From IMG/VR virus record IMGVR_UViG_3300029787_000090, positions 1 to 46,527 of that record: a stretch of 46,527 bases of DNA. One strand, written 5' to 3'. The position numbers and the translations under genes were made by a program. The notes under the pieces are model-generated. The model saw nothing but the letters and a program-made list of their open reading frames with translations, was not told the DNA's origin and did no database searches. Source of the stretch: a virus. Below are positions 30,256-39,779 of the stretch, piece by piece (within the stretch, counting starts at the first letter, position 1; each line of letters starts with the position of its first letter).

Positions 30256-33200
30256 ATGGCATCAAATTCAGATGTTGTAAATAATAATACACAAGGCCTT
30301 ATTGGTAGAGCTCAGTCAGGACCATTTGGTTCGGCGTTTATATCTAATCAAAGTGTAGATCAACCAGCAGAAGATGAAGCTGGTAGATTTGGTGCTTCGG
30401 CTGATCAAATGCAGTACCTTCTTGGAGCTTCTTTAGAGTTTTTATCTGAAGGGGTAGGCTTTGATAATCTTTCAGCTTATTGGGGCGCTGTAAGAGCTAA
30501 GAACAAAGCACAGTTAGAGCAGTATGATAGATTAACATTTGAAAAAGCTCGTAAGGAAGGGAATGATTTATCTAAATATTTTCTAGATTTATTAGTTATT
30601 GATGGCGCAACTTTGATTACATCAGCGCTTGCTGCTACAGCAACAACAGCATTAACCGGCGGCGGAACTTTAGCAGCTTTATCTGGAGCTGGTATTGCAT
30701 CGTTTGTTTTGAATGCAGGAGATACATTTGCAGAATCTGTTGACGCAGTAGGCAAGGAAAATGTAGACAAGGGTCTTGTTCTCGGAGCCTCTCTTCTTAT
30801 GGCAGGGCTTGACGCAGCTCTTCCAGGAAAGATTGGTGAAGCATTTGTAAGTAGATCAATAAGGGAAAAAGTTAAAGCTTCAGCAGCAAAGAACTTAGCA
30901 AAAAATAAGTGGTTGACTAGAGCGGTAAAGGTTGGTTTTCAGAGTGGTCTAACTGAATCCGGAACTGAAGCGATGCAAGAAGTTCTTCAGGCTGCTACTA
31001 TTAATGCTCAAGAAGGTAAAGACCCGTTTGATTTTTCAGAAGAACAAATTGCTCAATTTCAAGAAGCTGCTTGGGCTGGTGGATTCTTAGGATTTGGCGC
31101 TGGCGCATCAACATCAGGAGTCGGCAGAAGCTCTGCTCGTAAAATTATTGGCCGAAAGGAAGAGGCCGTTGCTCAACTTGATTCTGAACTTGAATTAAAA
31201 ATTGCAGAACTTGAGGCAGAAAGAACAAGTCTTGCTGAGCAAAAAAGAAATTTTAAAATTCAAAAAAGATCTAATGATATTAGAAAAGAAATATCTGAGC
31301 TAAGAGTAGAAGCAAATAAAAAGAAAGCTAAGATATGGGGAGCTGATTCTGAAGCCGCTATAAATAAGATTGTTCCTATAAAAGAACAAGAAACTGAATC
31401 TGAAGCTGCACCAGAAGCTGCACCAGAAAAAGAAAAAACTTTAGCCAAGATCATGGCTGAAGACCCCAGGACCTCTACTCCTCTTAGAACTCAGCCAGGC
31501 GCAGTACTTCCAGAAGGAACACAAAGAGGCCCATCTCCAACTCAAGAAGAGATTAATGCTCGACTAGCTCAAGAACCGTCAGGCCCAACACAGGCTGACG
31601 TAATGCCAGATGTAATGCCAGGAACTCCAGTTGCACCGAGACCTGGAACTGCTACGGCTGAAGCTGCCGCTAGGGCTGACGAAGGATTAGCGCAAGAGGA
31701 ATTCGATCCTTCTGCTGCTTTAGGAACTCCTGTTGCCCCAAGGGAAGGAACTGTTACAGCTAACAGAGCTGCTGATGAGGCCGCTGCTAGAGCGGATGCA
31801 AGGGGGTCATTCCCTATGGGAGAAGACCCTTCTGTTTTTTTAGATTCAGCACCAGATCAGACCGGGGCTGGCCCACAGGGTAGGCCTCGTAGAAGTTTTG
31901 CTGCTATAAGGGCTGCAAGAGAGGCTAGAGATCAAAGCCCTCAAGTAATGAACAGACCTGTCATCAATACAGTTATTGGTGATGGCGAGAATGTTTTGGT
32001 TGATGGTGATGTTCTTATTACTGCCACAGATATCGAAGAAGCTAAGTTTGCTAAGGCTAGTAGAGAGCTAGAAGATATAGCTATGGAAGCTGAATCAAAT
32101 GCTTTTGAGCAAGCAGAAGCTGATGGCATGGATTATCCAGCAGCTGTTGCTGCGGCAGAGGCCGCTCGTAATACTGTCCTTCAAGAAGGAGGAGCAAGAA
32201 GGACAAGGGTGTACTCTTCAAGAGCCGCTAGATTACAGGCTCAGAGGGAGGCAGCAGAGCAGAGGCAAAAAAGAGCGGATGATCTTACTGCTAGAGCAAA
32301 AGCTAGAGTAGAAGAAGAAGAAAGGTTTGAAGCAAAAGAGACAGCAAAGTCTAAGGAAGTTGCTATTTCTATGGCTGATGACTTTATGGATTTTCTTGAT
32401 ACTAATGCAACTGTTGAAGAAATACAGGCCAGACGCAATTCAGATATTGCAATTTTATCTGACAGAATTGGAGGCCAAGCAGCTGTTAATCAGTACAGAA
32501 AGAATGCAAGCAGAGATAGAATAAATAAAATACTTGAGGCTAGAGGTCCAGAAGGAGGAACAGAGGCTCAGGTAGGAGAGGTTAAAGACCCGAAACCTAC
32601 TAAGAAGAAAGCAACCAAGAAGAAAGCAGCTAAGAAACCCGCTGAAGAAGTCCCACCTAAAGGTGGTGTAGGCTCCTCCGGTGGGCCTACCCAAGCAGAA
32701 GTCACGCCACCCGCACCTGAAGCAGCTGGACCGACTGGACCCGCAGCATTTCAATGGGAAGAAGGATCAACGGTTGAGTTTGAAGTTGAAGACGAAGCGG
32801 GTAGTACGTCTGATTTACCACCTGATTGGAAGGAAGGCGATCCGACAACAATAGAAGTTACTGTATCGGGAGAAGTTATAAGACAAGTTGGTTCAGATGG
32901 AACTGTTGCCGAGTTTGTAGAGCGTGTATTACCAAACGGTCAACGTTATAAGGTATATCTGACTATGAACGGGAAACCAACTGGAGATGCAAAAAATGTC
33001 CGGCTTGCTACCCCTAAAGCAGATTCTACACCTACCCAAGCAGATGCTACCCCTCCCGTACCAGATACCCCCACTGAGACTGCGCCAGTTGCTGCTGAAG
33101 ACACGGAAGCTGCACCCGCTACCACCCCACAGGGTGAGGACACAACTCCTGCTCAGGAGGCTGAGACTAAGCCTGACGAGACTGCTGAAGAAACAGGTAA

Positions 33201-36200
33201 AGCTACTACCCCACCTGATGTAGCAGTAACAGATGTTGATGAAGATCAAACTCAGGATCAACAGATTGCTGAGATGAGAGCCAAAGAGCAAGCAACTGTA
33301 GCTAGGGAAACAGCAGATCAAGAAGCTGATGCTGAATTCCAAGCGGGAACAGATGACACTGGCCCTACTGTTGAAGATGTTGAGGGGGGTGTTGATATAC
33401 CAGAAGCTGGTACTATAGCTGCTACTCCAGATTTGGAACAGGTAGATATTGCTGATGAAACTGTTACAGATGAAACAGCTATTGCTGAAACAGTTATAGA
33501 AGAGCCTACTCCTACAGAAGTTCCAGTCCTTGAGTATGCAGAAACAACTGCCAATCCAGATGGCGTTCCCATGAGGATTTATGAGGACCCGGATAATCCT
33601 AATCTGAATATTGTTGAAGTAGACGGAAAGCCATTTAAGCAGAAATATAAAGATAGGGCTAGAGCTGTAGCATTTGCAAATAGGTACACACGTCCACGAC
33701 CTACCGAAAAAGCAGCAAAGGCTGCTCCTAAAGCCAGACCAGAAGGTAAGACCTATACTGGCCCCAAACCAAAAGGAGCAAGCGAATCGTTAGTTAAATG
33801 GATGGGAGGTACTGCGCCATTTAGAGCTACCATTGGAAAGCAGAGAGCATCACAAGCAAGGAATGTAGGGCTTGACCCAGATCAGTATACAACTGAAGAA
33901 GAACTGTATGATGCAATTGTTGCACAGGTAGAAGCTGAGCCAGTTGAAGTAGTAGAGCCAGCAGCTGACATAGCAGAGGAAGTTCAGCGGGTAGCTGAAG
34001 AGATCGTTCCAGAGACTAATCTTGAAAGGATCGCTAGAGAAGCAACAGAGCGTAGAGTTAAAGAAAACGCTATAATGGTTGAGCAAGATTTTACCCCTCA
34101 AGAAATAGCTGAGATGGAACAGTTTGAAGATCGGAATGAAGAAGTAGAGTCTGGTCTTATGGAAGATATTGATGCTGATATTGAGGCAGAGATTGAAGCA
34201 CAAGAAGCTGAGTCTGAAGCAGCTAGAGCAACAAGAAAGCTAGAGATAGAATCAGAAAAGGTTAGCTTTGAAACTGTAGACAACATGGAGGTTGCTGACT
34301 TCTTGCAACTTGCTCAGACTCCTAGAAAACCTGGATGGAGCAAGCAGCAGCTAGTACAGATAGCTAACAATATTCAATCTAATGATCCTACTGTTTCTTT
34401 TGATACCAAAAAGAAAAGAGCTGACCTTGCTCAGGAACTTATAGCTTGGAAAGAATCTGGCGTTACAATAGATGACTCAATACTAGAGCCGGAATACCAG
34501 GATGACGTAACATCTGATGGTGATTTTTATTCTGCACCAAGTGACGATACTGATGTTACTTACGGTTTCGATAATAAGAAGTCCACCCTTAAAGATGTAA
34601 GGGTATCTGAAGAAGAGATATCAAACGTCGAAAGGTCAATCAATAATAATCTAGAGTTAATGTTCAGCAAAAGAAAAGCTGCAATATTAAAGAGGCTTAA
34701 GTTTATTAATATGATCAACTCTTCAGAGGCTAACAGCTTGGGAATAGAGGGAGACTCTATAGCTAGCTATGCATCTGGAGATGTAAAAGTTTATTTTGTG
34801 CTAGAAAGAATTGCTAAGTTTGCAAAAGCTCAGAACAAAGATGTAGATAAACTTACCAGATCATTGATCATGCATGAAGTTGGAGTTCATGCAGGAAAGA
34901 ATGTATTCAGCGGTCAAGAGTTTGATCTGGTTCTAGATCAGGTTGTTAAACTGTACGATCAAAAAGACCCAACATTTGTTAATGCATTTAACGTTGTTGC
35001 TAAAGATTACCCAGACCTTACGTTATTTGAAAGAAAGTTTAATGAAGAAGTTCTTGCTCATGTCATAGAGTCAAAGGCATATGAGATGGAGACAATTAAT
35101 AAATCATTCTTTGATAAACTTAAGACTGCGTTCCAGAAGTTCTTTGAAAAATTATTCTACACTGTTAGCATGGATAAGACCAGAGCAGATAACCTTACTC
35201 CAGATGTAACAGCTGAAGATATGTTTAATCTTATTGCTGGTCACTCAATGAGGAATATATATTCTTATGCATTGAAGAGGCATGGTGATAGCAAGAACTT
35301 TTCTAATGTAAGAACTAGGAATAGAGACAGGTTTATTGAAAACTCTGTAGTTAAAACTCCAATGTTTCATGGAGGATACTATAATTTTTCAGCACCAGTC
35401 CTAGATAAGACCGAGCTTGGGCTTCATGTGGGAACAGAAAAAGCAGCTCTTGATAGAGTCTTCGGTGATGGAGAAAAACTTAAAAAAGGATACATAAAAG
35501 TAAAGAATCCATTTTATTCTGAAGACCTAAACTTTTGGGAATCTTGGGGGTCTTGGTTGCGTGGTATAAATTATCAGTATGAAAAAGATTTGATAGATGA
35601 TACTACTTACAGAAAGTTATTGAAAGTTGTTGCAGAACATAAAGCAGCATACAACAAATTAGTATCAGTTGGTTCTCCAACAATGGCTGATAGAAAGCAT
35701 TCTTTACAAAAACAGTTTTCAGAAGATATGAGAAATGCGCTTATACAGCTTGGGTATGATTCTATATCTTACATAAATCTGGCTGAAGATTTAGGAAGCA
35801 CAAGCTATATTCTTCTTAAAGACAACCAGTTCAAAGATGTTGACTCCCTAATGTTTAGGTCAGGGACCAATGTTTTTATGGATAAGAAGGTTGTAGAGCA
35901 GGAGCCTGATCAAGCGGTTGTTGAACCAAAGAAGATATCAGATATTGCAGGGCCTCAAGTTACTAACACTCGCAAAGCCCAAGGCAAAATGTTCCAAGCT
36001 CTCAAAAAAGTTCAGAGAGCAATTGAACCATTGATGACCATCGAAGGTTACGATGAACTTGAAACTCAGCGCATGCTTGCAAAGGGTGAGATTGGTAAGT
36101 GGCATAACTATGGCAGGGTAGTATTCGATGTGCTATATCAAGCCAACGCCAAAGAGAAGAAGGCTATACTTAAATACTTTGAGACAAGAGGCGCATCACC

Positions 36201-38355
36201 TGATGACTTACCCACAAGGAAGGTACCTGTTGCTAAACTACCTACTGTTGCTAGAGGTACTAGAGCAAAAGGAAGTATGGCTGAGAACAGGTCAATAAGG
36301 GATGTTGCCGTCCAAGCAAAGAGAGAGATTGAAGAACTGGGAGCTAACTTAGTTAAGGCTGGTCTTATTACTGATGAACAGTATAAGAAATGGCAAGGGC
36401 AATACCTCCCCAAAACCTACCTAAAGTATATTGAGAAGGATAGGATTGCCAGAGGCATTGGGACTAGCAGGATGACCTACACTAAGGTTAGGTCTGCTCA
36501 TGAGAACTTCCTTAAGGATGTTATGGAAGGAAGGATTGAAGACCCTGCGTTCCTGGCTGGTAGATACATATCTATGGCTGGCGCTGACCTGTCTACCATC
36601 AACTATCTTAAATTCCTTGCTGCTGATACAGGCAAGAATGGATGGGTTCTTCCTAACCAGACCATAAACTATGAAGGTATGGATGGTACTGTTGGGTACT
36701 GGAATGAATACGTTAATGAAATGCGTAGCAACATTACCAGAATGCGTGAGCTTAACCCTAACAAAGCAAAGGAAATGGAGAAGATTTCTGACGCTATTCA
36801 GAAAAAGATAGATAGTGTGGGAGATATACCAAGCGCTGAAGGATATAAAAAAGTTCCAGATAATGTTCGTTATGGGGCTATGCGCGGACTGTTTGTTAAG
36901 AAAGAAATTATTGATGATGTAATGGGTTTAGAATCTCTTTATACTAACAATGAAGTTCTTAACAATGTTTTATCATACTCATCTAAGGCTACTAAAGTGT
37001 TTAAATATACCAAGGTACCTATGAATATTCCAACTCAGGCGCGTAACGTTATATCCAACGTTGTATTGATGGATGTGTCTGGAACAAACTTCCTTAGAAT
37101 TCCAGGACTTATTAGCAGAGCTATTACAGACATCGTTAAAGATGGTGAGTATGCTCAATTAGCTAGGAAGTATGGTATTGAAAGTACTACGTTTGCGTCA
37201 GAAGAATTAGTGAACATGGATAGGGAGCTTCTTAAGTTAAAAGCAGAGAAGGATAGTTGGAGTGGCATGTGGGCGAAGAGCAAGATATTCTTTAATGATT
37301 ATCTTGATGTAGGTGGAAGGGCTTACCAGAAAACAGAAGTAATGTTTAAGGTTGCCAAGATGATTGATCTCATGGAGAACCACGGTAAGAGTGAGGCTGA
37401 AGCGGCTCGGCTTGCTAACGAAGCGTTGCTTGACTACAGTAACGTATCGCAGGGTGTCAGGGTTATTCGTTCCATGCCTTTAGGCTCTCCGTTTATTACG
37501 TTCAACCTTAAGGCTGGCGCTCAGATGATTCGAAATATTAGGAATCATCCTATTGCTGTTGCTAAATATGCAGCTATACCTTATATTATTTCTGAGATGT
37601 TGCTTGATAACAATGATGATATTGAAGAAGAAGATATTCCAGCAATGCAGAAACTTGTTGCTGACTATATGGAAGGTAACCTTACCACTATGATTCTTCC
37701 TTGGAAGGATGATGAGGGCAGGCTTAGGGTTTTTGATATGGGATACTTCTTGCCTTGGGGTGCTCACTTAAGCATGGCAAAGAATCTTATGGAGGGTGAG
37801 TTTGGTGAGGCCGCTAAGACCCCAGGTTTCTTTGGAGGACCTTTTGAACTTGTTGCTGGTATTAAAACTAATGTTGATCCATTTACAGGCCAAGAGATTT
37901 GGAATGAATCTGACCCGCCACTACAGAGATACCAGGATATGTTAGGGTTTATGGCCAGCTATGCCATGCCTCCTATGTTATGGCCTAGAAATAAATCTGG
38001 CGATGTTATTGGTAATGGTGGTCAGTTAATTAAAACATTGATGGCTATAGGTTTTCTAGATGGCAACATAGATGTTGATGGTCTTCCTAAAAATACTATA
38101 CCTAGCTCTATGCTTAGTTGGCTTGGTATTAATACAAGCCCTCTAACGAAAGAGACAGCAGGAAGAAAGTTGTTCTTTAAAGGTAGGTATGCTAAAAGTA
38201 TACAGAGTAGACTGTTAAAATTAATTGATGATCCTAATATAAGTGAAGAAGATAGGAACAGACTTATTGATGAGTATAGGATGCACCAGCAAAATGCTCT
38301 TGATAAATATCGTGAATACTCAGAAGCATACACACAAGTAAGTGATGTCCTCTAG
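30256..38355 (+). CDS. Giant polyvalent injection protein with zincin-like and ADP-ribosyltransferase-like domains
   Basis: This protein of 2,699 residues is like the polyvalent proteins (DarB, MuF-C or LPD type) carried in virions and injected with DNA. In order: a hydrophobic Gly/Ala-rich region (110-155), a helix-rich region to 300, a long acidic Pro/Thr/Glu/Ala-rich disordered stretch (about 376-1315, with repeats of TPVAPRxGTxTA), an HEVGVH zinc motif (1540-1545) with candidate third ligand E1597/E1598, an ART-like domain with FHG (1704-1706), GLHVGT (1722-1727) and a strand ending SYILLKDNQFK (about 1850-1860), and an 800-residue helical C-terminal part that is compact. It may modify or protect against host enzymes during entry. 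Catalysis is untested. Confidence 0.85.
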   Translation: MASNSDVVNNNTQGLIGRAQSGPFGSAFISNQSVDQPAEDEAGRFGASADQMQYLLGASLEFLSEGVGFDNLSAYWGAVRAKNKAQLEQYDRLTFEKARKEGNDLSKYFLDLLVIDGATLITSALAATATTALTGGGTLAALSGAGIASFVLNAGDTFAESVDAVGKENVDKGLVLGASLLMAGLDAALPGKIGEAFVSRSIREKVKASAAKNLAKNKWLTRAVKVGFQSGLTESGTEAMQEVLQAATINAQEGKDPFDFSEEQIAQFQEAAWAGGFLGFGAGASTSGVGRSSARKIIGRKEEAVAQLDSELELKIAELEAERTSLAEQKRNFKIQKRSNDIRKEISELRVEANKKKAKIWGADSEAAINKIVPIKEQETESEAAPEAAPEKEKTLAKIMAEDPRTSTPLRTQPGAVLPEGTQRGPSPTQEEINARLAQEPSGPTQADVMPDVMPGTPVAPRPGTATAEAAARADEGLAQEEFDPSAALGTPVAPREGTVTANRAADEAAARADARGSFPMGEDPSVFLDSAPDQTGAGPQGRPRRSFAAIRAAREARDQSPQVMNRPVINTVIGDGENVLVDGDVLITATDIEEAKFAKASRELEDIAMEAESNAFEQAEADGMDYPAAVAAAEAARNTVLQEGGARRTRVYSSRAARLQAQREAAEQRQKRADDLTARAKARVEEEERFEAKETAKSKEVAISMADDFMDFLDTNATVEEIQARRNSDIAILSDRIGGQAAVNQYRKNASRDRINKILEARGPEGGTEAQVGEVKDPKPTKKKATKKKAAKKPAEEVPPKGGVGSSGGPTQAEVTPPAPEAAGPTGPAAFQWEEGSTVEFEVEDEAGSTSDLPPDWKEGDPTTIEVTVSGEVIRQVGSDGTVAEFVERVLPNGQRYKVYLTMNGKPTGDAKNVRLATPKADSTPTQADATPPVPDTPTETAPVAAEDTEAAPATTPQGEDTTPAQEAETKPDETAEETGKATTPPDVAVTDVDEDQTQDQQIAEMRAKEQATVARETADQEADAEFQAGTDDTGPTVEDVEGGVDIPEAGTIAATPDLEQVDIADETVTDETAIAETVIEEPTPTEVPVLEYAETTANPDGVPMRIYEDPDNPNLNIVEVDGKPFKQKYKDRARAVAFANRYTRPRPTEKAAKAAPKARPEGKTYTGPKPKGASESLVKWMGGTAPFRATIGKQRASQARNVGLDPDQYTTEEELYDAIVAQVEAEPVEVVEPAADIAEEVQRVAEEIVPETNLERIAREATERRVKENAIMVEQDFTPQEIAEMEQFEDRNEEVESGLMEDIDADIEAEIEAQEAESEAARATRKLEIESEKVSFETVDNMEVADFLQLAQTPRKPGWSKQQLVQIANNIQSNDPTVSFDTKKKRADLAQELIAWKESGVTIDDSILEPEYQDDVTSDGDFYSAPSDDTDVTYGFDNKKSTLKDVRVSEEEISNVERSINNNLELMFSKRKAAILKRLKFINMINSSEANSLGIEGDSIASYASGDVKVYFVLERIAKFAKAQNKDVDKLTRSLIMHEVGVHAGKNVFSGQEFDLVLDQVVKLYDQKDPTFVNAFNVVAKDYPDLTLFERKFNEEVLAHVIESKAYEMETINKSFFDKLKTAFQKFFEKLFYTVSMDKTRADNLTPDVTAEDMFNLIAGHSMRNIYSYALKRHGDSKNFSNVRTRNRDRFIENSVVKTPMFHGGYYNFSAPVLDKTELGLHVGTEKAALDRVFGDGEKLKKGYIKVKNPFYSEDLNFWESWGSWLRGINYQYEKDLIDDTTYRKLLKVVAEHKAAYNKLVSVGSPTMADRKHSLQKQFSEDMRNALIQLGYDSISYINLAEDLGSTSYILLKDNQFKDVDSLMFRSGTNVFMDKKVVEQEPDQAVVEPKKISDIAGPQVTNTRKAQGKMFQALKKVQRAIEPLMTIEGYDELETQRMLAKGEIGKWHNYGRVVFDVLYQANAKEKKAILKYFETRGASPDDLPTRKVPVAKLPTVARGTRAKGSMAENRSIRDVAVQAKREIEELGANLVKAGLITDEQYKKWQGQYLPKTYLKYIEKDRIARGIGTSRMTYTKVRSAHENFLKDVMEGRIEDPAFLAGRYISMAGADLSTINYLKFLAADTGKNGWVLPNQTINYEGMDGTVGYWNEYVNEMRSNITRMRELNPNKAKEMEKISDAIQKKIDSVGDIPSAEGYKKVPDNVRYGAMRGLFVKKEIIDDVMGLESLYTNNEVLNNVLSYSSKATKVFKYTKVPMNIPTQARNVISNVVLMDVSGTNFLRIPGLISRAITDIVKDGEYAQLARKYGIESTTFASEELVNMDRELLKLKAEKDSWSGMWAKSKIFFNDYLDVGGRAYQKTEVMFKVAKMIDLMENHGKSEAEAARLANEALLDYSNVSQGVRVIRSMPLGSPFITFNLKAGAQMIRNIRNHPIAVAKYAAIPYIISEMLLDNNDDIEEEDIPAMQKLVADYMEGNLTTMILPWKDDEGRLRVFDMGYFLPWGAHLSMAKNLMEGEFGEAAKTPGFFGGPFELVAGIKTNVDPFTGQEIWNESDPPLQRYQDMLGFMASYAMPPMLWPRNKSGDVIGNGGQLIKTLMAIGFLDGNIDVDGLPKNTIPSSMLSWLGINTSPLTKETAGRKLFFKGRYAKSIQSRLLKLIDDPNISEEDRNRLIDEYRMHQQNALDKYREYSEAYTQVSDVL

Positions 38356-38632
38356 TAGCCCTTATGTTGAAGTTGAATGGATAGATATTATATCTACGTC
38401 TGGGTGGGAGAAATCTGAAGATACCAAGATGCCAACGTTTTGGTCTTATGGGTACTTGGTTAATCATGATGATGAAGAGGTTCGTATAGCTACTACGAAA
38501 GATGAGGATGATGAATGGTATGGGTTTACTGTGATACCAGCTGGATGTGTTAAAAAAATAACCCCCCTGGGTAAGGGGGGCTATATAATTCAAACAAACA
38601 GCATGATTAGACAGGCAGAGAAAAATATATAG
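38342..38632 (+). CDS. Small acidic hypothetical protein, last gene of the + block
   Basis: The 96-residue product has a beta-rich pattern (YVEVEWIDIISTSGWEKSED, SYGYLVNHDDEEVRIATTKDEDDEWYGFTVIPAG). It starts at GTG 38342 or ATG 38345, overlapping the stop of the giant protein by 14 bases. Its 3' end contains the C6/G6 hairpin that forms the - strand terminator, so the coding sequence here is under a double constraint. The pattern suggests a small beta-sheet domain such as an OB or SH3-like module. No family name is known to me. Confidence 0.7.
   Translation: MMSSSSPYVEVEWIDIISTSGWEKSEDTKMPTFWSYGYLVNHDDEEVRIATTKDEDDEWYGFTVIPAGCVKKITPLGKGGYIIQTNSMIRQAEKNI
38551..38580 (-). terminator. Rho-independent terminator for the - strand block
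   Basis: Reading the - strand, six C (38580-38575) pair with six G (38567-38562) around a 7-base loop, and the hairpin is followed directly by TTATTTTTTTA, a strong U tract. It lies about 80 bases beyond the last - strand gene (38658). On the + strand the same bases are part of a coding sequence, and the run after the hairpin there (CTATATAATT) is a weak U tract. So the terminator serves mainly the leftward transcript and limits readthrough into the opposing gene. Confidence 0.8.
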
Positions 38633-38657
38633 CTAGTATACCAACAAATAAGGTAAG

Positions 38658-38810
38658 CTAAGTCGCCCATCTTGCATTCCACTTCTTAATGGCGGATTCT
38701 TTTTGAGATTCCACCTTGGGATGAAAGCTAAAGAACACAGAACACTTTGCGCACCCTAGCAAGAACTTACCTATTGATGGATTTGCACCACAAAAAGGAC
38801 ATGGCTTCAT
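38658..38810 (-). CDS. Lar-like zinc-ribbon protein, 50 residues
   Basis: A very short reading frame with the pattern MKPCPFCG (C4, C7), then C20 and C23 (GCAKCS), and near its end KKWNARW. The Lar family of restriction alleviation proteins has exactly this build: an N-terminal KPCPFCG, a second CxxC and a final A-x-x-x-WN-x-R. It starts with ATGA overlap with the metallophosphoesterase stop, which supports a real gene. E. coli Rac-prophage Lar modulates type I restriction so that phage DNA escapes. Activity here is inferred from family likeness. Confidence 0.75.
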   Translation of the reverse strand: MKPCPFCGANPSIGKFLLGCAKCSVFFSFHPKVESQKESAIKKWNARWAT

Positions 38811-39601
38811 GTATAATCCCTCAGTAGTTTGCGCTGAGTTACAGCGTGAATGTCATCGTAATACCCCTCCCCATCTAGTCCATTTAAAGTAACAACTCCT
38901 CTCCACCAATTGTATTCAGTATCTCTACACCAACTCTCTGAGTAGTGTGGATGTGAGAAGCATCCTGCGCTTAGTCCGAATATCTTTTGACCATCTGGTC
39001 GTGTTTGCTCTGCGTGATTATACAAGTGAGAATGTCCTTGCACCGCTGAGCAGTGCAGCTTAGAAACTAATTGATGGCCAATGTGTGCTGAACTAATAGG
39101 CCTTCCCGCTACACCAGATGTAAAGTAATGGGAGAAGTTTATTCCCTCCAGGGATAAGCATCCCTTAAATGGAGTTATCTTCCACCCATTCTTTTCATAG
39201 TGTAAGTCCTTCATTGAAATAGCGCCCTCAAGCTCAGGAGCAGAGTTAATTGCTCTGTCTATTCTGTCCTCATGATTGCCTAGACACATATGCATTTTAG
39301 GTTTATATTGTTTCTCCTTTCTTTTTCTTTTGTTCTCATTGAACTTTTTAATAGGAGCAAACAATTTATCCTGTGCATCTAGTATAGAGTCTACGTCCTT
39401 CTTGTATCTCCTACCTTCAAACCCTTTAGTTCCCTTATCGTATGATGAGAGACTAGGCATATCACCAAAGTCTCCCAAGCATACAATAATATCTGGCTGC
39501 TCATCTATTATGAACTTACCTAATGCTGTGAACCTATCGTTGTCATACTCAGGTGCTGCGTGACAATCCGGTATCACTAGTAGATTTTTCTTTCCCTTCA
39601 T
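38807..39601 (-). CDS. Calcineurin-type metallophosphoesterase
   Basis: The 264-residue protein has the metal-binding motifs of this family in order: D12-x-H14 (VIPDCHAAP), G43-D44 (CLGDFGD), G108-N-H-E-D112 (LGNHED), H190 and H192 in QGHSHL. It would hydrolyse phosphoesters (for example a nucleotide, DNA end or protein phosphate) with two metal ions. Such genes are common in phage nucleotide modules, but the substrate is usually unknown. It lies downstream of the RNR and a small gene, and both flanking starts overlap. Confidence 0.9.
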   Translation of the reverse strand: MKGKKNLLVIPDCHAAPEYDNDRFTALGKFIIDEQPDIIVCLGDFGDMPSLSSYDKGTKGFEGRRYKKDVDSILDAQDKLFAPIKKFNENKRKRKEKQYKPKMHMCLGNHEDRIDRAINSAPELEGAISMKDLHYEKNGWKITPFKGCLSLEGINFSHYFTSGVAGRPISSAHIGHQLVSKLHCSAVQGHSHLYNHAEQTRPDGQKIFGLSAGCFSHPHYSESWCRDTEYNWWRGVVTLNGLDGEGYYDDIHAVTQRKLLRDYT

Positions 39602-39779
39602 TTAATTTCTCCCATTCTTTAGGTAACACATTGTTTTTAAAGTTCTCGTTAGCTAAGTATGTAATTACCTCTTTAATTTTTTCATACTCAGCTTCTAAAT
39701 TACCTATCTTTTTTTGAAGTTCTTTTAAATGTATACCATTCTTTGGTGTATTATATCCATCTAGGTTAGCTCCGCTCAT
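39549..39779 (-). CDS. Small coiled-coil protein
   Basis: These 76 residues begin MSGANLDGYNTPKNG and contain a clear helical coiled-coil part (LKELQKKIGNLEAEYEKIKEVITYLANENF). I chose ATG 39779, which overlaps the RNR stop by ATGA; a start at 39803 would lie inside the RNR coding end. It overlaps the start of the metallophosphoesterase by 53 bases, in a different frame. No function can be assigned. Confidence 0.6.
   Translation of the reverse strand: MSGANLDGYNTPKNGIHLKELQKKIGNLEAEYEKIKEVITYLANENFKNNVLPKEWEKLNEGKEKSTSDTGLSRST

Noticed and set aside
32455-32754. - strand frames inside the giant gene (several between 30477 and 38333)
   Set aside because: They are shadows of an 8.1 kb continuous frame and have no ribosome binding sites or family residues.
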